Source of the DNA: Topomyia yanbarensis
Lineage: Eukaryota > Arthropoda > Insecta > Diptera > Culicidae
Assembly: GCF_030247195.1 (NCBI RefSeq)
Contig: NC_080672.1
Coordinates: 69,419,771-69,483,770, forward strand
DNA: 64,000 bases
Reading direction: 5' to 3'
A program made the translations under genes and the position numbers. Below, piece by piece: positions 36,567-49,074 of this stretch; within the stretch, counting starts at the first letter, position 1, and every line of letters begins with the position of its first letter. The notes below the pieces were generated by a model that did no database searches, had not been told where the DNA came from, and was given only the letters and a program-made list of their open reading frames with translations.

Positions 36567-36720
36567 TCTATTTTTTTGTCGATTATAGAGGTTTTAAGCT
36601 TAGTGCCATTGGACTCAAATTCCGGGATAAATTTTGAATCTTCTGTGCGTGACTTGATAATCAAACTCATTTGAGCTGCAATCGACGCACAAACAATACT
36701 GTGACCCCATCCCATCTCAC
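36567..36720 (-). mobile_element. SINE fragment, reverse orientation
   Basis: On the minus strand the segment ends with 'AAGCTTAAAACCTCTATAAT' and a C-G-A step into a short A run. This is the same tail as the SINEs at 1, 11,978 and 55,157. The upstream tRNA-like half is poorly preserved. It interrupts the GATTCYG array. Confidence 0.6.
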
Positions 36721-39700
36721 CGCCGGTTTCCAATTTTGTATTCTGATTTCAGTTTCTGGTAGTTTTTAATTCCAGATTCTTATTATAGATTCTGGTTCAG
36801 CATACTAATTCCGAATTACCATTTGGAATTCTATTGCCTGATTCTGTTGTTTCCGTTTATAATTCTGTCATTTGATCATCAAATCCTAGTTTCTTTTGCT
36901 AATTCTCCATGTTCTGACTCTGAATCTAAGTTCAGATACTGATTCTGACTATCGAAAAAAGATTCGAATTACACCTGGATAATCTGAATTAAATTTCGGC
37001 CAGTTTCTAAAATCTTGTTTCACAAATCCAAATCTTTTTTTTAAATCCCACCTTTACACAGATTTTTATTCCAAATTTTGATTCCTGACGCTGATTCCAG
37101 ATTCTTATCCCCTCATCGAAAGTCTCGGACTTCCGATTTTCACTGGAGATTGTCAGATTTCAGATTATATTTTTGAAGCCAGAATCATGTTTCAAACTTT
37201 CAATGCTGACTCGTACAATAGATTTTGATTTCTAATTATATATCCGTATGCTGAAACCGAATTACGGTTGACTTCGGACTAATTCAAATTCTCATTCTAA
37301 AATCTCGTCCCAAATTACAATTCCGGATCATAATTTCAATGTGTTTTTCCAGTTTTTGATTTCAAATCTCATTTCTTAAAACTCAATTAGTTTTTTCTAA
37401 TTTTTGTTTCTTGTCCTAGATGCTGACTTAATATTCCGATATCGAATTCTGATTTCTGAGTGTCCTTCAGAGTTCGGATTACAGATCTTTGTTCCAGATT
37501 CAATTTCGGGATCCTGATTCAAAATTTTCACTCCATTTTCTATATCTATGCTTCCAAATTTTGATTTTAGTTTCTGATTTCGGATTCTTATTTCGAATTG
37601 GGATTCCAGAGTCTGAGGTCAGCTTCTGATTCCTTTAATATTCATAATTTTAATATCTGATTTTGGATCTTTGTTGTATATCTGTTATTTAATTCAGATC
37701 GTGACTCCTACCTCTTTTTAATTTCGTTATCTGGTTCTGGATTCTAATCTCGGATTCGGATTTGGATGCTGATTCCCGATTTCTATTCTACATGCCGCTT
37801 CATATAGATTTCAGATTTGAGCGGCGAGACAACTGTTTCTTCAGTTAAACGTAATGTCAGACTCTTAACGCATACAAGCTCGCCAGTTAACAACTGGAAG
37901 GCATTTTAATCATATGTATTCTGATGTCGGATAGTGATTCCGGACTTAGACTTCAGTTTCCAATTCTAGTCTCTTATTATCAACTCCGGTTCGTATTCTG
38001 AAATATATCTCGGATTATATTTTCCCATTCCGATTCCACATTCTGATTCTAGATTGTGATTCCGCATTATGATTGCAAATTTTTACTGTCTTTGTGATTT
38101 CGTATTCTGATTCGGAACTCTGATAGCTAATTCGGATTCCTTATTATTACAACACAATGTAATTTTGAATACTGATTTCCCATTTGTTATCCCGGTTTAT
38201 AATTCTAGTTTCTAATTACTCAATTTGATTACGGACCCTAATGTCTAATGCTACCTCATGATTCCTTTTTGAAGATTCCGAGTTCGAATGAATATTGATT
38301 CCGGATTTTGCTCGCGTTACCCGCGGTTCAGATTCGGACTCTTTACTGGGATTCTCATTACGGATATTTATAACAGATTCTGGTATCACATTCGTATTAA
38401 GGATTCAATTTCTAGATTCTGATTCCGGACACCATTCTAAAAATGAGATGACATTGCCCATCTCGAAACGAAAGCTTTATTGTATCCAAGCTTGTTGGAA
38501 AAAACATCTGATCTGATTTCTGTTTTCCGAATTTCAGTCGCAGTTTCTACTTCTAATACCGAATTTCGGAATTCTTTTCCCAAATGAATATCGGGTTTTT
38601 CTAGCGGTATCTCGCTTCAAATTCGAATTGATTGTAGATATTGATTCCGGATCATTCTTTCTCAATCTATTCTTCCGTTAGAAAATTTCTGGCAAAATCC
38701 TTGCTTCTTATTTCGGGCTCTGATTTAAAATTAGTCAAAATTATAATACCAGATCATGATTCCTATTTCAATTTTCGGTTTTCTTATTCCGCAATCTAAT
38801 CGCAGTTTTTAAATCTCATTTCCAAAATCAGTAGTTTGATTTCGGATTCTCATTTACAATCAATACTTATTCCAGATTCGTCTGGCGGTTTCTGGCTTCA
38901 GATTCTGTCTCCTGATCCTAATATCGGATTCTTAATTCAGATTTTGATTCCGACCAGTGAATGCAGAATTTGATTTCACTTTTTGCTTGTCCGGACGTGC
39001 CACACATATTTGCATTTGAAAAAATGCCCAAACATCCGAACTCCTGCGGTAGATGACAAAGTCGTCGGGAAACTCAAAGTCCCTAAAGCTAATTGAATAT
39101 CGTTATAATATAAAAAAAACAATTTACCAGTATTAATTCTTAACAATTCCCAAAATCTAATGCCGGGTTCTTAAGTCAAATTTTTTTTCTTGACTCCGAT
39201 ACCGAGATTTGATTCCGTACTCTGATTCAAGATTCTAAGAAATCAAATTCTAATTCTAAACCGGTGTATTCAGAATTTGGACGTTGATTTCCAATTTTGT
39301 TTGTTATTCCTGGTTGCAGACTTCGCTTCCGCATTTTGGTTCCTGATTTCGAATTTGGATTCAGAATCTGGGTTGCTGTACCAGACTATAGTTTCTAATC
39401 CTGATTCAAATATTTTATTACTGAATCCTGGTTACGAATCTTGATTCAGGTTTCTGATTCCGGTTTCTAATCCGTTTAAAACTATAGTTTCTTATTACGC
39501 GTTTTGATTTCGGGCACTGACTTCAGACTCTTAATTCCGAATGTTGGTGTCTGATCCAAATTTCTATTTCGCATTTTTATTCTAAATACTTTTTCGGCTT
39601 CTAACTGCGAGTTCGGATTTCCGATTTTGATTCAGATTCGAGGATCCACGTTTTGATGTCGGATATCTTTTTAGGATACTCATATTCTAGATTATGATTC

Positions 39701-39963
39701 AAAATCCTGATTCCAAATTTGTGTTTCTTGCTCTTCTTACTTATTATGATTTGGGATTCTGATTTAGAAATCGGATTAAAAAGTATTTTGATGGATTTTA
39801 ATACCGGATACCAATTGCTTCAATTGATTTAGGATCCTAATTTACTATACTACTTTCTGGTTCATTTTCTGATTACTTATGTTAGATACTGATTGCGAAT
39901 GGGTAGTGATATTGAATTTTTCATGCGATTTCTGGTTTCTGAATTTTGATTCCTGATTCTTTA

Positions 39964-40245
39964 GGGATGATCCATAAATGACGTAGCATTTTTTGAGTGA
40001 TTTTTAACACCCGCTCCCCCATCGTAGCAATTCGTCACAAGCCTCTAAATACTCCCCTGGTAATTATGTAGCTTGCCGGTAATTCTCCCCCCTTGTCCCC
40101 GAAAAATAAAAAACGATGTTAGTTATTCCCCTTTTAAAAAGCTACGTAGCATGACATGACCCCCTACCCCCTGTCGTCACACATCATCACAAAATACAAT
40201 ACTCCCCCCTCCCCATATAATGCTACGTCATTTATGGATGATCCC
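39964..40245. mobile_element. PIF/Harbinger-type MITE with TTA target sites
   Basis: The 282-bp element has perfect 25-bp terminal inverted repeats, beginning GGGATGATCCATAAATGACG (39,964-39,988 and 40,221-40,245). TTA flanks it at 39,961-39,963 and 40,246-40,248. A three-base TWA duplication with a GGG-starting TIR is the signature of PIF/Harbinger. The interior is C-rich with no ORF. Perfect TIRs suggest a younger insertion than the surrounding array. Confidence 0.87.
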
Positions 40246-41130
40246 TTATTCAAATTCTGATGCAGGATGTTGCATATTGATTTTAAATCCAAATTCTTCT
40301 TCCGAATTCAAATTCCGGAAAATTTCGAAAACCTTACGCCAGTGTCTTGATTTGCAACCGGATTCCGAATACCGGTGTCAAATTCCGACTTCATTTTTTG
40401 TATTTCTCTTTTCGAATCTGATTCATATTTAGGTTTCTTATTACACCTGTTTATTTCGGATGCTGATTCTGGATTCAGATTCTTATTCGTAACTTGAATC
40501 CGGATTTTTGATTTTATTTTGGGTTCTGATTTCAATTAAATTTCGATTCCTATTTTCAATTGGGATACCTGATTCCGGATTCCCAATTCGAATTCGAATT
40601 CAGGAGACTGATTCAATACCACGATTCTGCATTTAGATTCTTTTTCCAGATTCTAATTCCGGAATGATACCAACATTTTGAGAAGGTTTCTGAGTTCGAA
40701 AGTTGACTCTGAATACTGATTCCGAATTTTGATTCCATAATTTGGCTTAAAATTCGAATTCCGGTTCCTGATTCGGAGCTCTAATTTTGAATTCAGATTT
40801 CGGATACGGATTGCTGTTTTTGATTCTGATCCCGCATTCTTATTGGGACTTTTGATTTTGAGATTTGGATTCCAGTTACAGATACCGAATATTTATACTC
40901 ATTTCAGGATCTGACTCGGGATCCCAATTTCTGTTTTTGGTTTGGAATTCTGAATCATAAATTCTGATTCTAGAATTCAATTCCGGATTTACGATACCGG
41001 TTTCCAATATCAGTTTCTAGTCTAGAAAATTGATCTCGGTTTCCGTTTCTGGAATCAGCTTCTATTGCTATATCTTAAAGTGAATTACAAATCATGGTTC
41101 TGGATTTGATTTAAAATTTGGACAGCTGAT

Positions 41131-44100
41131 TCTGATTCGGAAAATCTTCTTAACACTATTTTGTGATTGTATGTGTCGTCTGCTTACGGTATCTCTAATT
41201 TGACTCTTCAAAATATTCTAGAAGAACCTCACACAATCTCTGCTTTCAACAGGATATGATATATGCACAAATTATTTGATCAATTATTATTATTGAATTT
41301 TATTTAATTTCTTTTTCTAGAGTCTTCTTAAAATTTTAATTCGTTTTTTATTTGGAAGCGATCATGATTCAAAGAAGAAGAAAAGCTATGTGTTTGATTA
41401 TAATCCCACCAACCAATCCAAAAGGCGATCGTTTCAATTATTTGTTGGCCAAAGAACACTCAAGCCCACACCTCTTCTAAAGCCGAACAATGGCCGTGTA
41501 TACGAGCAAATTATCTCCAAATTTATTGAATTTTATGGCGGCTTTTGCTTTTGTCGGCTTGCACAAAAACGAAATCATTATTTCATCTTCCGGATGTCAT
41601 TCCTTGCAGCAAGGAGATGGATCCAGCGTTGATTGAAGATAGTAGTCGAGTGAAACACAAAAACACGACCGTCTTTTGCAAGCGTGGTTCTTTTTTCTTG
41701 CTAGACATGATGACGTTGAGTAGTTTGTGTGGCTTTGATTAAAGTTAATCCAATTGTCCGCACAGCTTTCTTTCTGGTGATGGTAATTTCATAGTTGATT
41801 TCTTAAATTCTGATGATTTGAATCATTCTTTCTGGTATTAAAGCTTAAGATTTTTTTTGTTCATCGTGAATTGATTAGAGTCGCGAGTAGATCTATTGAA
41901 ACTAAAATGACCTACACAAAAGATACCAAAAGTAAATTTAATTTCAAAGTCTGGAAGATTTAAATGACGAACTACATGATGGTCGGATTTTTTTAATTTT
42001 AATTGGATTAAACCAATCCATGGAGAACAATATCCAATTTTAATAGGTGGGATTTTTATGATTTTTGTCTCATCAGTAACTGGCAGACCGTCTTAGGCGT
42101 CAACAAGATACAAATTCTAAAAATGTTACAAAAAATCATGTACTTGGTTGAAATAGCTGCTTGGAACCAATATTTTGATTAGTACGGAAGCTCTGCATTA
42201 CGGAGTTAATATGTGACGTTTTTGGATATAGTGTCTACCCGATGCCCAAGATAGTCTATTAGTTACTGATGAGGCGAACTTTATATACACAAATCCGACA
42301 TATTAATGTTGGGTATTGTTCCCTTATGGTTTGGTTTTATCCAATTTGCTTCCTAGGGAGAATCAGAATGCTTAATATTATTGGGGGTATACAACTCTGT
42401 TGAATTCTGTAGATCTAGATTCTACAGATTAACAGACAGCACGAAATCAATAAATACGCTTTCTACTATTCATCAAGACGTCTCAGAAACAGGTGTATCA
42501 TACAAATGTTACAAAATTCAAGCAGAATGGCATAGCTAAGAAAAATTTGCTTTCCAAAAGAAGCTCTTATGATATGTCTTTACAGGATCATATTTCCGTA
42601 GACAAAAATATTGGAACGGATGAAAAAAAATCACTTTTTAAAGGAATACTAAGAGCCGACGCGAAGAGTTTCAAGCCATGGTATTAGCCAGAATGGAATA
42701 TTAGGCCAATTTTTATAAAAAAGCAGGTGAATGGCAATTTGCTAACGAATATTTTTTGCTACGTAATAGATGTCAAAATATATTTCAACCAACTTTGCAC
42801 CAAAATTCCTGGGTACGAGTTTTACACCGTATTTCATTGGAAAGGTTTTCCAAAATGTCCGTGACCGAACATAATGTCACGCAGTATTATATTCATCGAA
42901 TTTTCGAACATTTTACTTTCAAAAGCAGCCTAGATCATTAGTAGTTACAAACTACGAAGAAATGTGAAATTACCCCTGTTTTAATAGGTTGAACAACCAC
43001 TTTTCAATGAGAATTTAAATAAGAGCATCGGTACACGGAATTAGAAACATCGTTTGTTAGTTTCATTGATGCTTTCACGGTAGTTTAAAAACAGTTGTAA
43101 AAATATCATGTTTGGCAATCAAGTTGCAGTTGCGGGCTGAAAATCGAAGTTTTTGTGTCCTATTTATTTCGTGTCCAATCCATACGCTTTACAAATCAGC
43201 AAAATATCAATCCATATACTACCAAGGTCAAGCTCGCCATTAAATATCCATTTCGTCATCTTCTTTTACTTCCCAACCCAAGTTCCTACACCGACGCCCG
43301 TCACTTTTATTTCTTGGCAGCAGCTCAGAACCTAACCTTCTGCTGGATGTCACCCAAAAGTTGGCACCGTCCCAGACACCGCACTGGTGGAATTAATTCA
43401 TTCAAAACGGCAAAATCATATCAGACAGGACAGCACGGTGAAAGTTCGTTAGTCAACCCTGTTACTTTTTCTGCTCTTCTTTCGCCGGCTGGACCGGCTT
43501 GTCAAACACTTTCCCTCTTGTTTTTGTTTTCACACCGTACGTACGTATCCTCGCAGGAAGGGGCCACAACGCACTGGTTGATGCTGCTGATGGCGAATGG
43601 TCAACAGAACTGGACGGGACAGTTTATGGATCGCAAATTATGTCAAGTTTCAGCGCACGGCCTATGAGGCACAAACGAGTTTTTGTTGGAGTAACTTTGC
43701 TTCGAAGCTGGTGAAATACCAGTTTGACCAGTAGCAGCATCATTGACCGAGGAGGGTGTTGCAAGTGGAGTTTTAGCAAAGAGATTTGTATGCATCGAGA
43801 GTGAAAAAAAAAACACAAACTTTCGATGAAAATAGAACTGTTTCACTCCAGATCTCATTATTTTGATTCTTCTTAAGTTCAGCAACGAAGACAGGTTCCA
43901 GGACAATGTACGAAAATTACACATTTTTCATTGTCAATCTACCCAGGATGAAACTAGCCCACGTTCGTCAAAATGAATGCTACTGTAATGATGATTGTGG
44001 TCACTTTTGATGCTCAAACTCATCGATGATGACCGTACTGCCATGCCATATCGTCATCACTCGAATCGGGTGGGGTGCTTCGACGATGATTGACCGATGA

Positions 44101-45400
44101 TGATGGTAAAGCAACATGTTTTCCATCCACCCACAAAACACATCCAGCAGCGCCGGGTCATGTGAATCATGGTCGCAAGTGCGCCGAATCTCTCTCTGTC
44201 TCATTTCCCCCTTTTCTGTGTGAGATCTGTATTCGTGTAAGCGACTCTTACTCTTGTGTTGGTGATTATCGCTTGAGTGGTAGTCGTACCTACCTACTAG
44301 TATTAATGATCCGTTTTGCAAAGGAGGTCATTATCGACGCCGGATATGCACGACACGGAAAACCCACTCCTTTAGGTTGGCAGGCGGGAGCGCGATGATC
44401 GGTCAACGGTCTGCGGCAACCAGAGCAGGCACAGAGAGCAGCTCGGTCGGTAGCGTGCAAATCCCTTCCCACGCCCTTTTGTTGCGATATATGTCGAAGG
44501 ATAATGACTGTCGGTGGCGGCATCGCTGATATAGGTAGTCGGTTGGGGAAAGGATGCTTTGTGTTGTAGGCGAGGAAAAACGTGATGATGATTATGCAAC
44601 TCTGGCCCCCTTCCTCGCCTGCAGGCAGCCGGATCGTTAGAAGCTATGATGGAAGACGGGTAAGCCGACTTTTCTAGGGTGAGTTGGAAAAGGGACTTCT
44701 TACTAGCAGTCGTTTACCGACGACGTTTGTCATGTCGTTGGCTGAAGAAGATTCGAAAGCTTTCTGCGTTTTGTTTTCGCTTTGAGCACGGAAAACTGCA
44801 GCCCGGGAAGGCTTTTCGTGTTATTTTTTCTTTCTTTCCTCGTCAGAAGGTAATTTTCTCTGGTTGGATGGATTATGTCTCCTGTTTAGGGATTTTATAA
44901 AGAATGATTTATGTTTCCAGCAAAGCAACTCAAGGTAGTCGGTTTTACACTACTCGAATTATTGAAGTGTAACTAACACTGTGATGAACATATATAATAG
45001 AAAAAAAAAATTAATTTTTGTTTCTTACTATACACGGCAAACCATCCGTATTTCCTGCATCCATCATTGATAATTTTCTTCTGCATTACAAGGACTAACT
45101 GACGATTCAAAAACGAACATTTTTTAATCATATTTTAGTTCAATATGCAATATGCGCACAATTAAATTGGAACGTCAATAAAGTTGAACGCCTTCTATAA
45201 AGTTGATCATTGATTGACGGCCTTCTTTAAAGTTGAGTCATGAGATAAAGTTGGAAGACGCAGCTAAAAAAATAATACGAAAACGAAAAAGAAAAAAATA
45301 TCATATAAATACTAGAAGATTCATTGGAACTTTATCGCCATTTCTTCAGATCCTGATAAACCAACATTCAAATAAAAGGCCCTGAAATGTATCTTATTCG
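41131..45400. other. Four-kilobase stretch with no gene recognised
   Basis: The region at 41.3-43.0 kb is AT-rich with broken short frames and may be a decayed transposon. A phrase VTDEANFIYTN near 42,260 vaguely resembles a DDE-transposase block, but nothing adjacent confirms it. The region at 43.1-44.9 kb is less AT-rich. Frames of 170 codons (43,155-43,667) and several of 60-106 codons overlap on both strands without domains. I cannot exclude small host exons. Confidence 0.35.
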
Positions 45401-46057
45401 TTTTAATCACTCAATCCATTTTATTTACTATTTAAATTTCATTAAAAAATAACTTTTTTCGGTTTATTCATTTGTTGATTTCATATGTTTTAAATATTTC
45501 ATTATTTTATTATATTCACTTTATTTATTCGCTTTATTCGTTTGTGCATTATAATAGTTTTACTAGTCTTAATAATTTTATTTATTTTAATTAACTAATA
45601 TTATTTTTATTCATTTAATAAATTCCAATTTTCTACTTATAGTAGTTATTTTATTCTTTAAAATTTTATATGTAGATTTTATTCATAATTGCATAATTAA
45701 TTTTATCAGTTTCATTCAATTGAGTACTGTATTATTTTCCTAACATTAAATCTGTTCGTTTTATCATTTAATTCTTTGTACTACTTGCTTTCATTTTATT
45801 CGTTCTGTTCATTTCATGCTTTCCATTTTTAACACAATTTTCATTATGTCATATAAGGTCCTTAATAAACGCAAAAAATGTCATGTTATTTGCTTCAGTC
45901 TTTACATCACTTTAATTCACATCATTTTAATAATTCACTTCACATGTTTTCCTCGTTAATTGCGTTTAATTATTTTTAATAAATTTACAGTTTTATTGGT
46001 TAAATTTATTTTATTTTATCTGGTTTTATTTTTTTTTTGTTTAATTTATTTTCATTT
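45401..46057 (+). repeat. Degenerate TTTTATTCATTT-like array, left flank of satellite
   Basis: Irregular strings of TTTATT, TTCATTTTA and ATTTTATTC. It is the reverse-complement style of the 10-12.3 kb array and the same style as 55.3-56.6 kb. The heptamer satellite grows out of this text without a sharp break. Confidence 0.65.
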
Positions 46058-46106
46058 CATTTTTCATTTTTCATTCTTCATTCTTCATTCTTCATTTTTC
46101 ATTTTT
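46058..46106 (+). repeat. Satellite left edge: CATTTTT and CATTCTT heptamers
   Basis: The seven heptamers in order are CATTTTT x2, CATTCTT x3, CATTTTT x2, all in phase with the CGTTTTT block that starts at 46,107. The CA-type unit therefore flanks the CG block on both sides. Confidence 0.93.
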
Positions 46107-49074
46107 CGTTTTTCGTTTTTCGTTTTTCGTTTTTCGTTTTTCGTTTTTCGTTTTTCGTTTTTCGTTTTTCGTTTTTCGTTTTTCGTTTTTCGTTTTTCGT
46201 TTTTCGTTTTTTGTTTTTCGTTTTTCGTTTTTCGTTTTTCGTTTTTCGTTTTTCGTTTTTCGTTTTTCGTTTTTCGTTTTTCGTTTTTCGTTTTTCGTTT
46301 TTCGTTTTTCGTTTTTCGTTTTTCGTTTTTCGTTTTTCGTTTTTCGTTTTTCGTTTTTCGTTTTTCGTTTTTCGTTTTTCGTTTTTCGTTTTTCGTTTTT
46401 CGTTTTTCGTTTTTCGTTTTTCGTTTTTCGTTTTTCGTTTTTCGTTTTTCGTTTTTCGTTTTTCGTTTTTCGTTTTTCGTTTTTCGTTTTTCGTTTTTCG
46501 TTTTTCGTTTTTCGTTTTTCGTTTTTCGTTTTTCGTTTTTCGTTTTTCGTTTTTCGTTTTTCGTTTTTCGTTTTTCGTTTTTCGTTTTTCGTTTTTCGTT
46601 TTTCGTTTTTCGTTTTTCGTTTTTCGTTTTTCGTTTTTCGTTTTTCGTTTTTCGTTTTTCGTTTTTCGTTTTTCGTTTTTCGTTTTTCGTTTTTCGTTTT
46701 TCGTTTTTCGTTTTTCGTTTTTCGTTTTTCGTTTTTCGTTTTTCGTTTTTCGTTTTTCGTTTTTCGTTTTTCGTTTTTCGTTTTTCGTTTTTCGTTTTTC
46801 GTTTTTCGTTTTTCGTTTTTCGTTTTTCGTTTTTCGTTTTTCGTTTTTCGTTTTTCGTTTTTCGTTTTTCGTTTTTCGTTTTTCGTTTTTCGTTTTTCGT
46901 TTTTCGTTTTTCGTTTTTCGTTTTTCGTTTTTCGTTTTTCGTTTTTCGTTTTTCGTTTTTCGTTTTTCGTTTTTCGTTTTTCGTTTTTCGTTTTTCGTTT
47001 TTCGTTTTTCGTTTTTCGTTTTTCGTTTTTCGTTTTTCGTTTTTCGTTTTTCGTTTTTCGTTTTTCGTTTTTCGTTTTTCGTTTTTCGTTTTTCGTTTTT
47101 CGTTTTTCGTTTTTCGTTTTTCGTTTTTCGTTTTTCGTTTTTCGTTTTTCGTTTTTCGTTTTTCGTTTTTCGTTTTTCGTTTTTCGTTTTTCGTTTTTCG
47201 TTTTTCGTTTTTCGTTTTTCGTTTTTCGTTTTTCGTTTTTCGTTTTTCGTTTTTCGTTTTTCGTTTTTCGTTTTTCGTTTTTCGTTTTTCGTTTTTCGTT
47301 TTTCGTTTTTCGTTTTTCGTTTTTCGTTTTTCGTTTTTCGTTTTTCGTTTTTCGTTTTTCGTTTTTCGTTTTTCGTTTTTCGTTTTTCGTTTTTCGTTTT
47401 TCGTTTTTCGTTTTTCGTTTTTCGTTTTTCGTTTTTCGTTTTTCGTTTTTCGTTTTTCGTTTTTCGTTTTTCGTTTTTCGTTTTTCGTTTTTCGTTTTTC
47501 GTTTTTCGTTTTTCGTTTTTCGTTTTTCGTTTTTCGTTTTTCGTTTTTCGTTTTTCGTTTTTCGTTTTTCGTTTTTCGTTTTTCGTTTTTCGTTTTTCGT
47601 TTTTCGTTTTTCGTTTTTCGTTTTTCGTTTTTCGTTTTTCGTTTTTCGTTTTTCGTTTTTCGTTTTTCGTTTTTCGTTTTTCGTTTTTCGTTTTTCGTTT
47701 TTCGTTTTTCGTTTTTCGTTTTTCGTTTTTCGTTTTTCGTTTTTCGTTTTTCGTTTTTCGTTTTTCGTTTTTCGTTTTTCGTTTTTCGTTTTTCGTTTTT
47801 CGTTTTTCGTTTTTCGTTTTTCGTTTTTCGTTTTTCGTTTTTCGTTTTTCGTTTTTCGTTTTTCGTTTTTCGTTTTTCGTTTTTCGTTTTTCGTTTTTCG
47901 TTTTTCGTTTTTCGTTTTTCGTTTTTCGTTTTTCGTTTTTCGTTTTTCGTTTTTCGTTTTTCGTTTTTCGTTTTTCGTTTTTCGTTTTTCGTTTTTCGTT
48001 TTTCGTTTTTCGTTTTTCGTTTTTCGTTTTTCGTTTTTCGTTTTTCGTTTTTCGTTTTTCGTTTTTCGTTTTTCGTTTTTCGTTTTTCGTTTTTCGTTTT
48101 TCGTTTTTCGTTTTTCGTTTTTCGTTTTTCGTTTTTCGTTTTTCGTTTTTCGTTTTTCGTTTTTCGTTTTTCGTTTTTCGTTTTTCGTTTTTCGTTTTTC
48201 GTTTTTCGTTTTTCGTTTTTCGTTTTTCGTTTTTCGTTTTTCGTTTTTCGTTTTTCGTTTTTCGTTTTTCGTTTTTCGTTTTTCGTTTTTCGTTTTTCGT
48301 TTTTCGTTTTTCGTTTTTCGTTTTTCGTTTTTCGTTTTTCGTTTTTCGTTTTTCGTTTTTCGTTTTTCGTTTTTCGTTTTTCGTTTTTCGTTTTTCGTTT
48401 TTCGTTTTTCGTTTTTCGTTTTTCGTTTTTCGTTTTTCGTTTTTCGTTTTTCGTTTTTCGTTTTTCGTTTTTCGTTTTTCGTTTTTCGTTTTTCGTTTTT
48501 CGTTTTTCGTTTTTCGTTTTTCGTTTTTCGTTTTTCGTTTTTCGTTTTTCGTTTTTCGTTTTTCGTTTTTCGTTTTTCGTTTTTCGTTTTTCGTTTTTCG
48601 TTTTTCGTTTTTCGTTTTTCGTTTTTCGTTTTTCGTTTTTCGTTTTTCGTTTTTCGTTTTTCGTTTTTCGTTTTTCGTTTTTCGTTTTTCGTTTTTCGTT
48701 TTTCGTTTTTCGTTTTTCGTTTTTCGTTTTTCGTTTTTCGTTTTTCGTTTTTCGTTTTTCGTTTTTCGTTTTTCGTTTTTCGTTTTTCGTTTTTCGTTTT
48801 TCGTTTTTCGTTTTTCGTTTTTCGTTTTTCGTTTTTCGTTTTTCGTTTTTCGTTTTTCGTTTTTCGTTTTTCGTTTTTCGTTTTTCGTTTTTCGTTTTTC
48901 GTTTTTCGTTTTTCGTTTTTCGTTTTTCGTTTTTCGTTTTTCGTTTTTCGTTTTTCGTTTTTCGTTTTTCGTTTTTCGTTTTTCGTTTTTCGTTTTTCGT
49001 TTTTCGTTTTTCGTTTTTCGTTTTTCGTTTTTCGTTTTTCGTTTTTCGTTTTTCGTTTTTCGTTTTTCGTTTTT
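46107..49074 (+). repeat. Heptamer satellite block 1: (CGTTTTT)424
   Basis: The block is 2,968 bp, exactly 424 units of 7 bp, with one substitution (TGTTTTT at 46,212) and no indel. The three forward frames all lack stops because the unit length is not a multiple of three. The translated 21-base repeat reads SFFVFRF forward and KNEKRKT in reverse. The resulting ORFs (up to 999 codons on the minus strand) are arithmetic artefacts with no start context or domain and should not be annotated as proteins. Confidence 0.97.

Larger units (their letters stand above)
32280..41130 (+). repeat. Ancient decayed GATTCYG array, about 8.9 kb
   Basis: For almost 9 kb the text is made of words such as GATTCCGGATTCTG, GATTTCGGATTC and TTCTGATTTC, with spacing alternating between 6 and 7 bases (a 13-base double unit where best preserved, e.g. 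35,660-35,690). Copies are heavily diverged. The array is interrupted by unrelated inserts: 35,740-35,950, a possible hAT MITE at 36,156-36,440, a SINE tail at about 36,567, 37,820-37,910, 38,985-39,150 and a Harbinger MITE at 39,964-40,245. ORFs inside (e.g. 34,992-35,294, minus) are by-products rich in Arg, Asn, Ser and Glu. It is a former satellite that is no longer homogenised. Confidence 0.8.

Noticed and set aside
42240..42330. DDE-transposase block (VTDEANFIYTN) at 42.2 kb
   Set aside because: A single short resemblance followed by stops. No DNA-binding domain, second Asp or Glu block could be found nearby.
43155..43667. 170-codon ORF as a gene
   Set aside because: Low-information sequence with no domain, and overlapped by other open frames; kept only as unassigned sequence.
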